Shown piece after piece: positions 10,703 through 22,018 of a stretch of 64,000 bases of DNA; the first letter of the stretch is position 1; every line of letters begins with the position of its first letter. The stretch lies in assembly GCF_023091745.1 (NCBI RefSeq), contig NW_026291481.1, positions 2,170,001-2,234,000 on the forward strand, written 5' to 3'. The DNA is from Budorcas taxicolor (lineage: Eukaryota > Chordata > Mammalia > Artiodactyla > Bovidae). The notes beneath the pieces are model-generated. The model did no database searches. It was not told the DNA's origin and saw only the letters and a program-made list of their open reading frames with translations. Position numbers and translations under genes: made by a program.

Positions 10703-11505
10703 ACCCGAGAAGCCTCTGCGGAAATGGGCCTCATCTCGCCTGCAGGGGAGAACCTCCTGGATATTCTCGAGTTGCGGCAGGTCTTCTCGAGTTACGACCT
10801 GGACCTCAGGGACCCGCTCTGGTGGCCTCAGGAAGGGCCAGTCCCCATGCGAGTTGCTAGGGGCCATCTCCGGATTCCTCTCCCATCGATGCCGGGGCCT
10901 AAGACCTTGTGTGGAGACGGGGCCGGAACCTGAGCATTCCTCTCCAGTGTTGACGTGGATCTTGGGGTGCCTCTGAGTCTCCCCAGGGGAGACAGGGCTC
11001 ATCTCAAGTGGGGGCATGCACGTGCGCTTCCCTCCCGAGCTGCAGCAGTAGGGTTCACGCTTCTTGTCATGTAGATCAAGGGATCTGTGTCTTTCCCTCG
11101 AGGCTTTCCCTCGAGGCTTTCCCACAGGGCTGTGCCAAGTGCCACCTTGGTGTGAGTCGATCCTCGGCGTGAAAGACGAGCCGGTGAAGGGAAAAGAGGT
11201 TCCTCTGGAATGGACTGAGATATCTGGGGGACTCTTGGAATGGTGGCACGACCCTAGAGTTCCTCTCGCCGTTCCTGTTGAGAGGGCCTACTCTTGAGAT
11301 GCGACGGGAACGCCGGGAATTCTTTCCCAAAGAAGCAGGGAAAGGATCCGTCACCTCGAGCTACGAGGCGGAAATGGGCTCCTCTGGATGTGGGCGGGAC
11401 CCTCGTGTTTCCTCTCGAGTGGAGACGGGTATGTCGGGGAACTTCTTGAGTTGCACCAAGGGTGTGAAGGACCCTTTCGACGTTCCAGAGGTGAGGTGTG
11501 ATTAG
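10703..11505 (+). repeat. Monomer m14, type C with foreign patch, 803 bp
   Basis: Type C throughout (partner m36) except 10974-11030, which carries m15-type bases. Three 13-bp units. See the separate patch entry. Confidence 0.9.
10974..11030 (+). repeat. Candidate gene-conversion tract shared by m14 and m15
   Basis: GAGACAGGGCTCATCTCAAG occurs here and at 11793-11812 in the next unit; other copies read GAGTCAGGCCTCGTCTCGAG. Four clustered substitutions (10992, 10997, 11001, 11006) plus G at 11024. Flanks differ between m14 and m15 at about 10973 and 11031, which bounds the tract. Confidence 0.7.
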
Positions 11506-12320
11506 CCCCGAGAAGACTCTGCGGAAATGGGCCTCATCTCGCCTGCAGGCGAGAACCTCCTGGATATTCTCGAGTTGCGGCAGGTCATCTCCAGTTACGA
11601 AGGGGACCTCAGGGACCCGCTCTGGTGGCCTCAGGAAAGGCCAGTCCCCGTTCGAGTTGCTAGGGGCCATCTCGGGATTCCTCTCCCGTCCATGCCGGGG
11701 CCTAATACTTTGTATGGAGTCGGGGCCGGAACCTGAGGATTCCTCTCCAGTGTTGCCATGGATCTTGGGGTGCTTCTGAGTCTCCCCAGGGGAGACAGGG
11801 CTCATCTCAAGTGGGGGCATGCACGTGCGCTTTCCTCCCGAGCTGCAGCAGTAGTGTCACGCTTCCTGTCCCGTGGATCAAGGGATCTGTGGCTTTCCCT
11901 CGAGGCTGTCCCTCGACGCTTTCCACGAGGCTTTCCCACAGGGCTGTGCCACGTGCCACCTTGGTGTGAGTCGATCCTCGGCGTGAAAGACGAGCCGGTG
12001 AAGGGAAAAGAGGTTCCTCTGCAATGGACTGAGACATCTGGGGGACTCTTGGAATGGTGGCACGACCCTGGAGTTCCTCTCGCCGTTCCTGTTGAGAGGG
12101 CCTCCTCTTGAGATGCGACGGGAACGCCGGGAATTCTTTCCCAAAGAAGCAGGGAAAGGATCCGTCACCTCGAGCTACGAGGCGGAAACGGGGCTCCTCT
12201 GGATGTGGGCGGGACCCTCGTGTTTCCTCTCGAGTGCAGACGGGTATGTCGGGGAACTTCTTGAGTTGCACCAAGGGTGTGAAGGACCCTTTCAACGTTC
12301 CAGAGGTGAGGTGTGATTAG
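11506..12320 (+). repeat. Monomer m15, divergent type J, 815 bp
   Basis: Opens like D1 (GAAGACTCTGCGG, GCAGGCGAG), then diverges: GGTCATCTCCAGTTACGAAG, CCCCGTTCGAG, CTAATACTTTGTATGG, TTGCCATGG. The 13-bp block has CTGTCCC and a one-base deletion; then CACGTGCCACC. Shares TTGCCATGG and CACGTGCCACC with the divergent island at 43825-45430. Confidence 0.88.
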
Positions 12321-13134
12321 TCCAGAGAAGCCTCTGGGAAATGGGCCTCATCTCGCCTGCAGGGTAGAACCTCCTGGATATTCTCGAGTTGCGGCAGGTC
12401 TTCTCGAGTTACGACGGGGACCTCAGGGACCCGCTCTGGTGGCCTCAGGAAGGGCCAGTCCCCATGCGAGTTGCTAGGGGCCATGTCCGGATTCCTCTCC
12501 CGTCGATGCCGGGGCCTAAGACCTTGTGTGGAGTCGGGGCCAGGACCAGAGGATTCCTCTCCAGTGTTGACATGGATTTTGGGGTGCCTCTGAGTCTCCC
12601 CAGGGGAGTCAGGCCTCGTCTCGAGTGGGGGGATGCACGTGAGCTTCCCTCCCAAGCTGCCGCAGTAGGGTCACGCTTCCTGTCACGTGGATCACGGGAT
12701 CTGTGGCTTTCCCTCGAGGCTTTCCCTCGAGGCTTTCCCACGAGGCTTTCCCACAGGGCTGTGCCAAGTGCCACCTTGGTGGGAGTCGATCCTCGGCGTG
12801 AAAGACGAGCCGGTGAAGGGAAAAGAGATTCCTCTGGAAAGGACTGAGACATCTGGGGGACTCTTGGAATGGTGGCACGACCCTGGAGTTCCTCTCGCCA
12901 TTCCTTTGAGAGGGCCTCCTCTTGAGATGCGACGGGAACGCCGGGAAATCTTTCCCGACGAAGCAGGGAAAGGATCCGTCACCTCGAGCTACGAGGCGGA
13001 AACGGGGCTCCTTTGGATGTGGACGGGACCCTCGTGTTTCCTCTCGAGTGGAGACGGGTATGTCGGGGAACTTCTTGAGTTGCACCAAGGGTGTGAAGGA
13101 CCCTTTCGACATTCCAGAGGTGAGGTGTGATTAG
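12321..13134 (+). repeat. Monomer m16, type K, 814 bp
   Basis: Opens TCCAGAGAAG and CTCTGGGAAATGG; GCAGGGTAGAACC; A-like centre; four 13-bp units; GGAAAGGACTG; CGCCATTCCTTTGAG; AAATCTTTCCC; CTCCTTTGG; CGACATTCC. Partners m49 and m77. Confidence 0.92.
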
Positions 13135-13924
13135 CCCCGAGAAGCCTCTGCGGAAATGTGCTTCATCTCGCCTGCATGGGAGAACCTCCTGGATATTCTC
13201 GAGTTGCGGTAGGTCTTCTCGAGTTACGACGGGGACCTCAGGGACCCGCTCTGGTGGCCTCAGGAAGGGCCAGTGCCCATGCGAGTTGCTAGGGGCCATC
13301 TCGGGATTCCTCTCCCATCGATGCCGGGGCCTAAGACCTTGTGTGGAGTCGGGGCCGGAAGCTGAGCATTCCTCTCCAGTGTTGACGTGGATCTTGGTGT
13401 GCCTCTGAGTCTCCCCAGGGGAGTCAGGCCTCGTCTCGAGTCGGGGCATGCACGTGCGCTTCCCTCCCGAGCTGCAGCAGTAGGGTTCACGCTTCCTGTC
13501 ACGTGGATCAAGGGATCTGTGGCTTTCCCTCGAGGCTTTCCCACAGGGCTGTGCCAAGTGCCACCTTGGTGTGAGTCGATCCTCGGCGTGAAAGACGAGC
13601 CGGTGAAGGGAAAAGAGGTTCCTCTGGAATGGACTGAGATATCTGGGGGACTCTTGGAATGGTGGCACGACCCTAGAGTTCCTCTCGCCGTTCCTGTTGA
13701 GAGGGCCTACTCTTGAGATGCGACGGGAACGCCGGGAATTCTTTCCCAAAGAAGCAGGGAAAGGATCCGTCACCTCGAGCTACGAGGCGGAAACGGGCTC
13801 CTCTGGATGTGGGCGGGACCCTCGTGTTTCCTCTCGAGTGGAGACGGGTATGTCGGGGAACTTCTTGAGTTGCACCAAGGGTGTGAAGGACCCTTTCGAC
13901 GTTCCAGAGGTGAGGTGTGATTAG
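13135..13924 (+). repeat. Monomer m17, L/C hybrid, 790 bp
   Basis: Left part as m50 (AAATGTGCTTC, TTGCGGTAGGTC, CAGTGCCC, CCGGAAGCTGAG, two 13-bp units); right part is type C (GATATCTGG, CCCTAGAG, CCCAAAG, ACGGGCTCC). The switch lies between about 13540 and 13640. Private C in CTCGAGTCGGGG. Confidence 0.87.
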
Positions 13925-14740
13925 CCCCGAGAAGCCTCTGCGGAAATGGGCCTCATCTCGCCTGCAGGCGAGAACCTCCTGGATATTCTCGAGTTGCGGC
14001 AGGTCTTCTCGAGTTTCGACGGGGACCTCAGGGACCCGCTCTGGTGGCCTCAGGTAGGAACAGTCCCCATGCGAGTTGCTAGGGGCCATCTCGGGATTCC
14101 TCTCCCATCGATGCCGGGGCCTAAGACCTTGTGTGGAATCGGGGCCGGAACCTGAGCATTCCTCTCCAGTGATGACGTGGATCTTGGGGTGCCTCTGAGT
14201 CTCCCCAGGCGAGTCAGGCCTCGTCTCGAGTGGGGGCATGCACGTGCGCTTCCCTCCCGAGCTGCAGCAGTAGGGTTCACGCTTCCTGTCACGGGGATCA
14301 AGGGATCTGTGGCTTTCCCTCGAGGCTTTCCCTCGAGACTTTCCCACGAGGCTTTCCCACAGGGCTGTGCCAAGTGCCACCTTGGTGTGAGTCGATCCTC
14401 GGCGTGAAAGACGAGCCGGTGAAGGGAAAACAGGTTCCTCTGGAATGGACTGAGACCTCTGGGGGCTCTTGGAATGGTGGCACGACCCTGGAGTTCCTCT
14501 CGCCGTTCCTGTTGAGAGGGCCTCCTTTTGAGATGCGACGGGAACGCCGGGAAAACTTTCCCGACGAAGCAGGGAAAGGATCCGTCACCTCGAGCTACGA
14601 GGCGGAAACGGGGCTCCTCTGGATGTGGGCGGGACCCTCGTGTTTCCTCTCGAGTGGAGACGGGTATGTCGGGGAACTTCTTGAGTTGCACCAAGGGTGT
14701 GAAGGACCCTTTCGACGTTCCAGAGGTGAGGTGTGATTAG
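13925..14740 (+). repeat. Monomer m18, type D, 816 bp
   Basis: GCAGGCGAG, GTTTCGACGG, GTAGGAACAG, GGAATCGGGG, AGTGATGAC, CCAGGCGAG, CACGGGGATC, four 13-bp units (second reads CTCGAGACT), AAAACAGG, GACCTCTGGGGGCTC, GGGAAAACTTTCCCG (no EcoRI). Similar to m26 and m67. Confidence 0.9.
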
Positions 14741-15556
14741 CCCCGAGAAGCCTCAGCGGAAATGGGCCTCATCTCGCCGGCAGGGGAGAACCTCCTGGAT
14801 ATTCTCGAGTTGCGGCAGGTCTTCTCGAGTTACGACGGGGACCTCAGGGACCCGCTCTGGTGGCCTCAGGAAGGGTTAGTCCCCATGCGAGTTGCTAGGG
14901 GCCATCTCGGGATTCCTCTCCCGTCCATGTCGGGGCCTAAGATATGTGTGGATTCGGGACCGGACCCTGAGCATTCTTGTCCAGTGTTGACGTGGATCTT
15001 GGGGTGCCTCTGAGTCTCCCCAGGGGAGTCAGGCCTCGTCTCGAGTGGGGGCATGCACGTGCGCTTCCCTCCCGTGCTGCAGCAGTAGGGTTCACGCTTC
15101 CTGTCACGTGGATCAAGGGATCTGTGGCTTTCCCTCGAGGCTTTCCCTCGAGGCTTTCCCACGAGGCTTTCCCACAGGGCTGTGCCAAGTGCCACCTTGG
15201 TGGGAGTCGATCCTCAGCATGAAAGACGAGCCGGTGAAGGGAAAAGAGGTTCCTCTGGAACGGACTGAGACATCTGGGGGACTCTTGGAATGGTGGCACG
15301 ACCCTGGAGTTCCTCTCGCCGTTCCTGTTGAGAGGGTCTCCTCTTGAGATGCGACGGGAACGCCGGGAATTCTTTCCCGACGAAGCAGGGAAAGGATCCG
15401 TCACCTCGAGCTAAGAGGCGGAAACGGGGCTCCTCTGGATGTCGGTGGGACCCTCGTGTTTCCTCTCGAGTGGAGACGGGTATGTCGGGGAACTTCTTGA
15501 GTTGCACCAAGGGTGTGAATAACCCTTTCGACGTTCCAGAGGTGAGGTGTGATTAG
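14741..15556 (+). repeat. Monomer m19, type B', 816 bp
   Basis: CCTCAGCGG, GGGTTAG, GATATGTGTGG, CCTCAGCATG, GAGGGTCTCC, CTAAGAGGCGG and the unusual GTGAATAACCC near the end. Only m60 shares GAGGGTCTCC and GTGAATAACCC. Confidence 0.92.
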
Positions 15557-16372
15557 CCCCGAGAAGCCTCTGCGGAAATGGGCCTCATCTCGCCTGCAGG
15601 GGAGAACCTCCTGGATATTCTCGAGTTGCGGCAGGTCTTCTCGAGTTACGACCTGGACCTCAGGGACCCGCTCTGGTGGCCTCAGGAAGGGCCAGTCCCC
15701 ATGCGAGTTGCTAGGGGCCATCTCCGGATTCCTCTCCCATCGATGCCGGGGCCTAAGACCTTGTGTGGAGACGGGGCCGGAACCTGAGCATTCCTCTCCA
15801 GTGTTGACGTGGATCTTGGGGTGCCTCTGAGTCTCCCCAGGGGAGTCAGGCCTCGTCTCGAGTGGGGGCATGCACGTGCGCTTCCCTCCCGAGCTGCAGC
15901 AGTAGGGTTCACGCTTCCTGTCACGGGGATCAAGGGATCTGTGGCTTTCCCTCGAGGCTTTCCCTCGAGGCTTTCCCACGAGGCTTTCCCACAGGGCTGT
16001 GCCAAGTGCCACCTTGGTGTGAGTCGATCCTCGGCGTGAAAGACGAGCCGGTGAAGGGAAAACAGGTTCCTCTGGAATGGACTGAGACCTCTGGGGGCTC
16101 TTGGAATGGTGGCACGACCCTGGAGTTCCTCTCGCCGTTCCTGTTGAGAGGGCCTCCTCTTGAGATGCGACGGGAACGCCGGGAAAACTTTCCCGACGAA
16201 GCAGGGAAAGGATCCGTCACCTCGAGCTACGAGGCGGAAACGGGGCTCCTCTGGATGTGGGCGGGACCCTCGTGTTTCCTCTCGAGTGGAGACGGGTATG
16301 TCGGGGAACTTCTTGAGTTGCACCAAGGGTGTGAAGGATCCTTTCGACGTTCCAGAGGTGAGGTGTGATTAG
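15557..16372 (+). repeat. Monomer m20, C/D hybrid, 816 bp
   Basis: Left part type C (GACCTGGACC, GAGACGGGGCC); right part type D (CACGGGGATC, four 13-bp units, AAAACAGG, GGGGGCTC, AAAACTTTCCCG). Has an extra BamHI site, GAAGGATCCTTTCG, near the end. Confidence 0.87.
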
Positions 16373-17162
16373 TCCCGAGAAGCCTCTGTGGAAATGGGCT
16401 TCATCTCGCCTGCAGGGGAGAACCTCCTGGATATTCTCGAGTTTCGGCAGGTCTTCTCGAGTTACGACGGGGACCTCAGGGACCCGCTCTGGTGGCCTCA
16501 GGAAGGGCCAGTCCCCATGCGAGTTGCTAGGGGCCATCTCGGGATTCCTCTCCCGTCGATGCCGGGGCCTAAGACCTTGTGTGGAGTCGGGGCCAGGACC
16601 AGAGGATTCCGCTCCAGTGTTGACATGGATTTTGGGGTGCCTCTGAGTCTCCCCAGGGGAGTCAGGCCTCGTCTCGATTGGGTGGATGCACGTTCGCTTC
16701 CCTCCCAAGCTGCCGCAGTAGGGTCACGCTTCATGTCACGTGGATCAAGGGATCTGTGGCTTTCTCTCGAGGCTTTCCCAAAGGGCTGTGCCAAGTGCCA
16801 CCTTGGTGTGAGTCGATCCTCGGCGTGAAAGACGAGCCGGTGAAGGGAAAAGAGGTTCCTCTGGAATGGACTGAGACATCTGGGGGACTCTTGGAATGGT
16901 GGCACGACCCTGGAGTTCCTCTCGCCGTTCCTGTTGAGAGGGCCTACTCTTGAGATGCGACGGGAACGCCGGGAATTCTTTCCCAAAGAAGCAGGGAAAG
17001 GATCCGTCACCTCAAGCGACGATTCGGAAACGGGGCACCTCTGGATGTGGACGGGACCCCCGTGTTTCCTCTCGAGTGGAGACGGGTATGTCGGGGAACT
17101 TCTTGAATTGCACCAAGGGTGTGAAGGACCCTTTCGACGTTCCAGAGGTGAGGTGTGATTAG
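16373..17162 (+). repeat. Monomer m21, type A, 790 bp
   Basis: Partner of m1 (offset 16,133) with private CTCGATTGGGTGGATGC and CACCTCAAGCGACG. Confidence 0.92.
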
Positions 17163-17978
17163 CCCCGAGAAGCCTCTGCGGAAATGGGCCTCATCTCGCC
17201 GGCAGGGGAGAACCTCCTGGATATTCTCGAGTTGCGGCAGGTCTTCTCGAGTTACGACGGGGACCTCAGCGACCCGCTCTGGTGGCCTCAGGAAGGGTTA
17301 GTCCCCATGCGAGTTGCTAGGGGGTATCTCGGGATTCCTCTCCCGTCCATGTCGGGGCCTAAGACATGTGTGGATTCGGGACCGGACCCTGAGCATTCTT
17401 GTCCAGTGTTGACGTGGATCTTGGGGTGCCTCTGAGTCTCCACAGGGGAGTCAGGCCTCGTCTCGAGTGGGGGCATGCACGTGCGCTTCCCTCCCGTGCT
17501 GCAGCAGTAGGGTTCACGCTTCCTGTCACGTGGATCAAGGGATCTGTGGCTTTCCCTCGAGGCTTTCCCTCGAGGCTTTCCCACGAGGCTTTCCCACAAG
17601 GCTGTGCCAAGTGCCACCTTGGTGGGAGTCGATCCTCGGCGTGAAAGACGAGCCGGTGAAGGGAAAAGAGGTTCCTCTGGAACGGACTGAGACATCTGGG
17701 GGACTCTTGGAATGGTGGCACGACCCTGGAGTTCCTCTCGCCGTTCCTGTTGAGAGGGCCTCCTCTTGAGATGCGACGGGAACGCCGGGAATTCTTTCCC
17801 GACGAAGCAGGGAAAGGATCCGTCACCTCGAGCTACGAGGCGGAAACGGGGCTCCTCTGGATGTGGGAGGGACCCTCGTGTTTCCTCTCGAGTGGAGACG
17901 GGTATGTCGGGGAACTTCTTGAGTTGCACCAAGGGTGTGAAGGACCCTTTCGACGTTCCAGAGGTGAGGTGTGATTAG
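17163..17978 (+). repeat. Monomer m22, type B, 816 bp
   Basis: Partner of m2, including GGGGGTATCTCGGG and GACATGTGTGG. Private CCCACAAGGCTG at the end of the 13-bp block. Confidence 0.92.
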
Positions 17979-18768
17979 TCCCGAGAAGCCTCTGTGGAAA
18001 TGGGCTTCATCTCGCCTGCAGGGGAGAACCTCCTGGATATTCTCGAGTTTCGGCAGGTCTTCTCGAGTTACGACGGGGACCTCAGGGACCCGCTCTGGTG
18101 GCCTCAGGAAGGGCCAGTCCCCATGCGAGTTGCTAGGGGCCATCTCGGGATTCCTCTCCCGTCGATGCCGGGGCCTAAGACCTTGTGTGGAGTCGGGGCC
18201 AGGACCAGAGGATTCCGCTCCAGTGTTGACATGGATTTTGGGGTGCCTCTGAGTCTCCCCAGGGGAGTCAGGCCTCGTCTCGAGTGGGGGGATGCACGTT
18301 CGCTTCCCTCCCAAGCTGCCGCAGTAGGGTCACGCTTCATGTCACGTGGATCAAGGGATCTGTGGCTTTCTCTCGAGGCTTTCCCAAAGGGCTGTGCCAA
18401 GTGCCACCTTGGTGTGAGTCGATCCTCGGCGTGAAAGACGAGCCGGTGAAGGGAAAAGAGGTTCCTCTGGAATGGACTGAGACATCTGGGGGACTCTTGG
18501 AATGGTGGCACGACCCTGGAGTTCCTCTCGCCGTTCCTGTTGAGAGGGCCTACTCTTGAGATGCGACGGGAACGCCGGGAATTCTTTCCCAAAGAAGCAG
18601 GGAAAGGATCCGTCACCTCGAGCGACGATTCGGAAACGGGGCACCTCTGGATGTGGACGGGACCCCCGTGTTTCCTCTCGAGTGGAGACGGGTATGTCGG
18701 GGAACTTCTTGAATTGCACCAAGGGTGTGAAGGACCCTTTCGACGTTCCAGAGGTGAGGTGTGATTAG
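17979..18768 (+). repeat. Monomer m23, type A, 790 bp
   Basis: Partner of m3, with the EcoRI site intact. Two 13-bp units. Confidence 0.92.
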
Positions 18769-19584
18769 CCCCGAGAAGCCTCTGCGGAAATGGGCCTCAT
18801 CTCGCCGGCAGGGGAGAACCTCCTGGATATTCTCGAGTTGCGGCAGGTCTTCTCGAGTTACGACGGGGACCTCAGCGACCCGCTCTGGTGGCCTCAGGAA
18901 GGGTTAGTCCCCATGCGAGTTGCTAGGGGCCATCTCGGGATTCCTCTCCCGTCCATGTCGGGGCCTAAGATATGTGTGGATTCGGGACCGGACCCTGAGC
19001 ATTCTTGTCCAGTGTTGACGTGGATCTTGGGGTGCCTCTGAGTCTCCACAGGGGAGTCAGGCCTCGTCTCGAGTGGGGGCATGCACGTGCGCTTCCCTCC
19101 CGTGCTGCAGCAGTAGGGTTCACGCTTCCTGTCACGTGGATCAAGGGATCTGTGGCTTTCCCTCGAGGCTTTCCCTCGAGGCTTTCCCACGAGGCTTTCC
19201 CACAGGGCTGTGCCAAGTGCCACCTTGGTGGGAGTCGATCCTCAGCATGAAAGACGAGCCGGTGAAGGGAAAAGAGGTTCCTCTGGAACGGACTGAGACA
19301 TCTGGGGGACTCTTGGAATGGTGGCACGACCCTGGAGTTCCTCTCGCCGTTCCTGTTGAGAGGGCCTCCTCTTGAGATGCGACGGGAACGCCCGGAATTC
19401 TTTCCCGACGAAGCAGGGAAAGGATCCGTCACCTCGAGCTAAGAGGCTGAAACGGGGCTCCTCTGGATGTCGGTGGGACCCTCGTGTTTCCTCTCGAGTG
19501 GAGACGGGTATGTCGGGGAACTTCTTGAGTTGCACCAAGGGTGTGAAGGACCCTTTCGACGTTCCAGAGGTGAGGTGTGATTAG
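18769..19584 (+). repeat. Monomer m24, type B', 816 bp
   Basis: Partner of m4: GATATGTGTGG, CCTCAGCATG, GCCCGGAATTC, CTAAGAGGCTGAAAC. Differs by CTCCACAGGGG in place of CTCCCCAGGGG. Confidence 0.92.
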
Positions 19585-20387
19585 CCTCGAGAAGCCTCTG
19601 CGGAAATGGGCCTCATCTCGCCTGCAGGGGAGAACCTCCTGGATATTCTCGAGTTGCGGCAGGTCTTCTCGAGTTACGACCTGGACCTCAGGGACCCGCT
19701 CTGGTGGCCTCAGGAAGGGCCAGTCCCCATGCGAGTTGCTAGGGGCCATCTCCGGATTCCTCTCCCATCGATGCCGGGGCCTAAGACCTTGTGTGGAGAC
19801 GGGGCCGGAACCTGAGCATTCCTCTCCAGTGTTGACGTGGATCTTGGGGTGCCTCTGAGTCTCCCCAGGGGAGTCAGGCCTCGTCTCGAGTGGGGGCATG
19901 CACGTACGCTTCCCTCCCGAGCTGCAGCAGTAGGGTTCACGCTTCTTGTCATGTAGATCAAGGGATCTGTGTCTTTCCCTCGAGGCTTTCCCTCGAGGCT
20001 TTCCCACAGGGCTGTGCCAAGTGCCACCTTGGTGTGAGTCGATCCTCGGCGTGAAAGACGAGCCGGTGAAGGGAAAAGAGGTTCCTCTGGAATGGACTGA
20101 GATATCTGGGGGACTCTTGGAATGGTGGCACGACCCTAGAGTTCCTCTCGCCGTTCCTGTTGAGAGGGCCTACTCTTGAGATGCGACGGGAACCCCGGGA
20201 ATTCTTTCCCAAAGAAGCAGGGAAAGGATCCGTCACCTCGAGCTACGAGGCGGAAACGGGCTCCTCTGGATGTGGGCGGGACCCTCGTGTTTCCTCTCGA
20301 GTGGAGACGGGTATGTCGGGGAACTTCTTGAGTTGCACCAAGGGTGTGAAGGATCCTTTCGACGTTCCAGAGGTGAGGTGTGATTAG
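19585..20387 (+). repeat. Monomer m25, type C, 803 bp
   Basis: Partner of m5 and m66, with opening CCTCGAGAAG and AACCCCGGGAATTC. Extra BamHI site GAAGGATCCTTTCG near the end, absent from m5. Confidence 0.92.
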
Positions 20388-21203
20388 CCCCGAGAAGCCT
20401 CTGCGGAAATGGGCCTCATCTCGCCTGCAGGCGAGAACCTCCTGGATATTCTCGAGTTGCGGCAGGTCTTCTCGAGTTTCGACGGGGACCTCAGGGACCC
20501 GCTCTGGTGGCCTCAGGTAGGAACAGTCCCCATGCGAGTTGCTAGGGGCCATCTCGGGATTCCTCTCCCATCGATGCCGGGGCCTAAGACCTTGTGTGGA
20601 ATCGGGGCCGGAACCTGAGCATTCCTCTCCAGTGATGACGTGGATCTTGGGGTGCCTCTGAGTCTCCCCAGGCGAGTCAGGCCTCGTCTCGAGTGGGGGC
20701 ATGAACGTGCGCTTCCCTCCCGAGCTGCAGCAGTAGGGTTCACGCTTCCTGTCACGGGGATCAAGGGATCTGTGGCTTTCCCTCGAGGCTTTCCCTCGAG
20801 GCTTTCCCACGAGGCTTTCCCACAGGGCTGTGCCAAGTGCCACCTTGGTGTGAGTCGATCCTCGGCGTGAAAGACGAGCCGGTGAAGGGAAAACAGGTTC
20901 CTCTGGAATGGACTGAGACGTCTGGGGGCTCTTGGAATGGTGGCACGACCCTGGAGTTCCTCTCGCCGTTCCTGTTGAGAGGGCCTCCTCTTGAGATGCG
21001 ACGGGAACGCCGGGAAAACTTTCCCGACGAAGCAGGGAAGGGATCCGTCACCTCGAGCTACGAGGCGGAAACGGGGCTCCTCTGGATGTGGGCGGGACCC
21101 TCGTGTTTCCTCTCGAGTGGAGACGGGTATGTCGGGGAACTTCTTGAGTTGCACCAAGGGTGTGAAGGATCCTTTCGACGTTCCAGAGGTGAGGTGTGAT
21201 TAG
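20388..21203 (+). repeat. Monomer m26, type D, 816 bp
   Basis: Full D unit: GCAGGCGAG, GTAGGAACAG, GGAATCGGGG, AGTGATGAC, four 13-bp units, GACGTCTGGGGG, GGGAAAACTTTCCCG, GGGAAGGGATCC, second BamHI near the end. Left source of hybrid m6; partner m67. Confidence 0.92.
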
Positions 21204-22018
21204 TCCCGAGAAGCCTCTGTGGAAATGGGCTTCATCTCGCCTGCAGGGGAGAACCTCCTGGATATTCTCGAGTTTCGGCAGGTCTTCTCGAGTTACGACG
21301 GGGACCTCAGGGACCCGCTCTGGTGGCCTCAGGAAGGGCCAGTCCCCATGCGAGTTGCTAGGGGCCATTTCGGGATTACTCTCCCGTCGATGCCGGGGCC
21401 TAAGACCTTGTGTGGAGTCGGGGCCAGGACCAGAGGATTCCTCTCCAGTGTTGACATGGATTTTGTGGTGCCTCTGAGTCTCCCCAGGGGAGTCAGGCCT
21501 CGTCTCGAGTGGGGGGATGCACGTGCGCTTCCCTCCCAAGCTGCCGCAGTAGGGTCACGCTTCCTGTCACGTGGATCAAGGGATCTGTGGCTTTCCCTCG
21601 AGGCTTTCCCTCGAGGCTTTCCCACGAGGCTTTCCCACAGGGCTGTGCCAAGTGCCACCTTGGTGTGAGTCGATCCTCGGCGTGAAAGACGAGCCGGTGA
21701 AGGGAAAACAGGTTCCTCTGGAATGGACTGAGACATCTGGGGGACTCTTGGAATGGTGGCACGACCCTAGAGTTCCTCTTGCCGTTCCTGTTGAGAGGGC
21801 CTACTCTTGAGATGCGACGGTAACGCCGGGAATTCTTTCCCAAAGAAGCAGGGAAAGGATCCGTCACCTCGAGCGACGAGGCGGAAACGGGCTCCTCTGG
21901 ATGTGGGCGGGACCCTCGTGTTTCCTCTCGAGTGGAGACGGGTATGTCGGGGAACTTCTTGAGTTGCACCAAGGGTGTGAAGGACCCTTTCGACGTTCCA
22001 GAGGTGAGGTGTGATTAG
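21204..22018 (+). repeat. Monomer m27, type A2, 815 bp
   Basis: TTTCGG, CCATTTCGGGATTACTC (private A), GATTTTGTGGTG, four 13-bp units, AAAACAGG, CCCTAGAG, CGGTAACGCC, CGACGAGG, ACGGGCTCC. Right source of m6; partner m68. Confidence 0.92.

Larger units (their letters stand above)
240..11505 (+). repeat. Higher-order block alpha (m1-m14)
   Basis: Fourteen monomers in the order A B A B' C D/A2 E F G H A/B' I H C. The same order recurs at 16373-29244 with three constant offsets: 16,133 up to about 4437, 16,949 from about 4468 to 8418, and 17,739 from about 8467 to the end. Each change of offset coincides with a hybrid monomer (m6 and m11), so alpha lacks one 816-bp and one 790-bp unit compared with beta. 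Confidence 0.85.
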
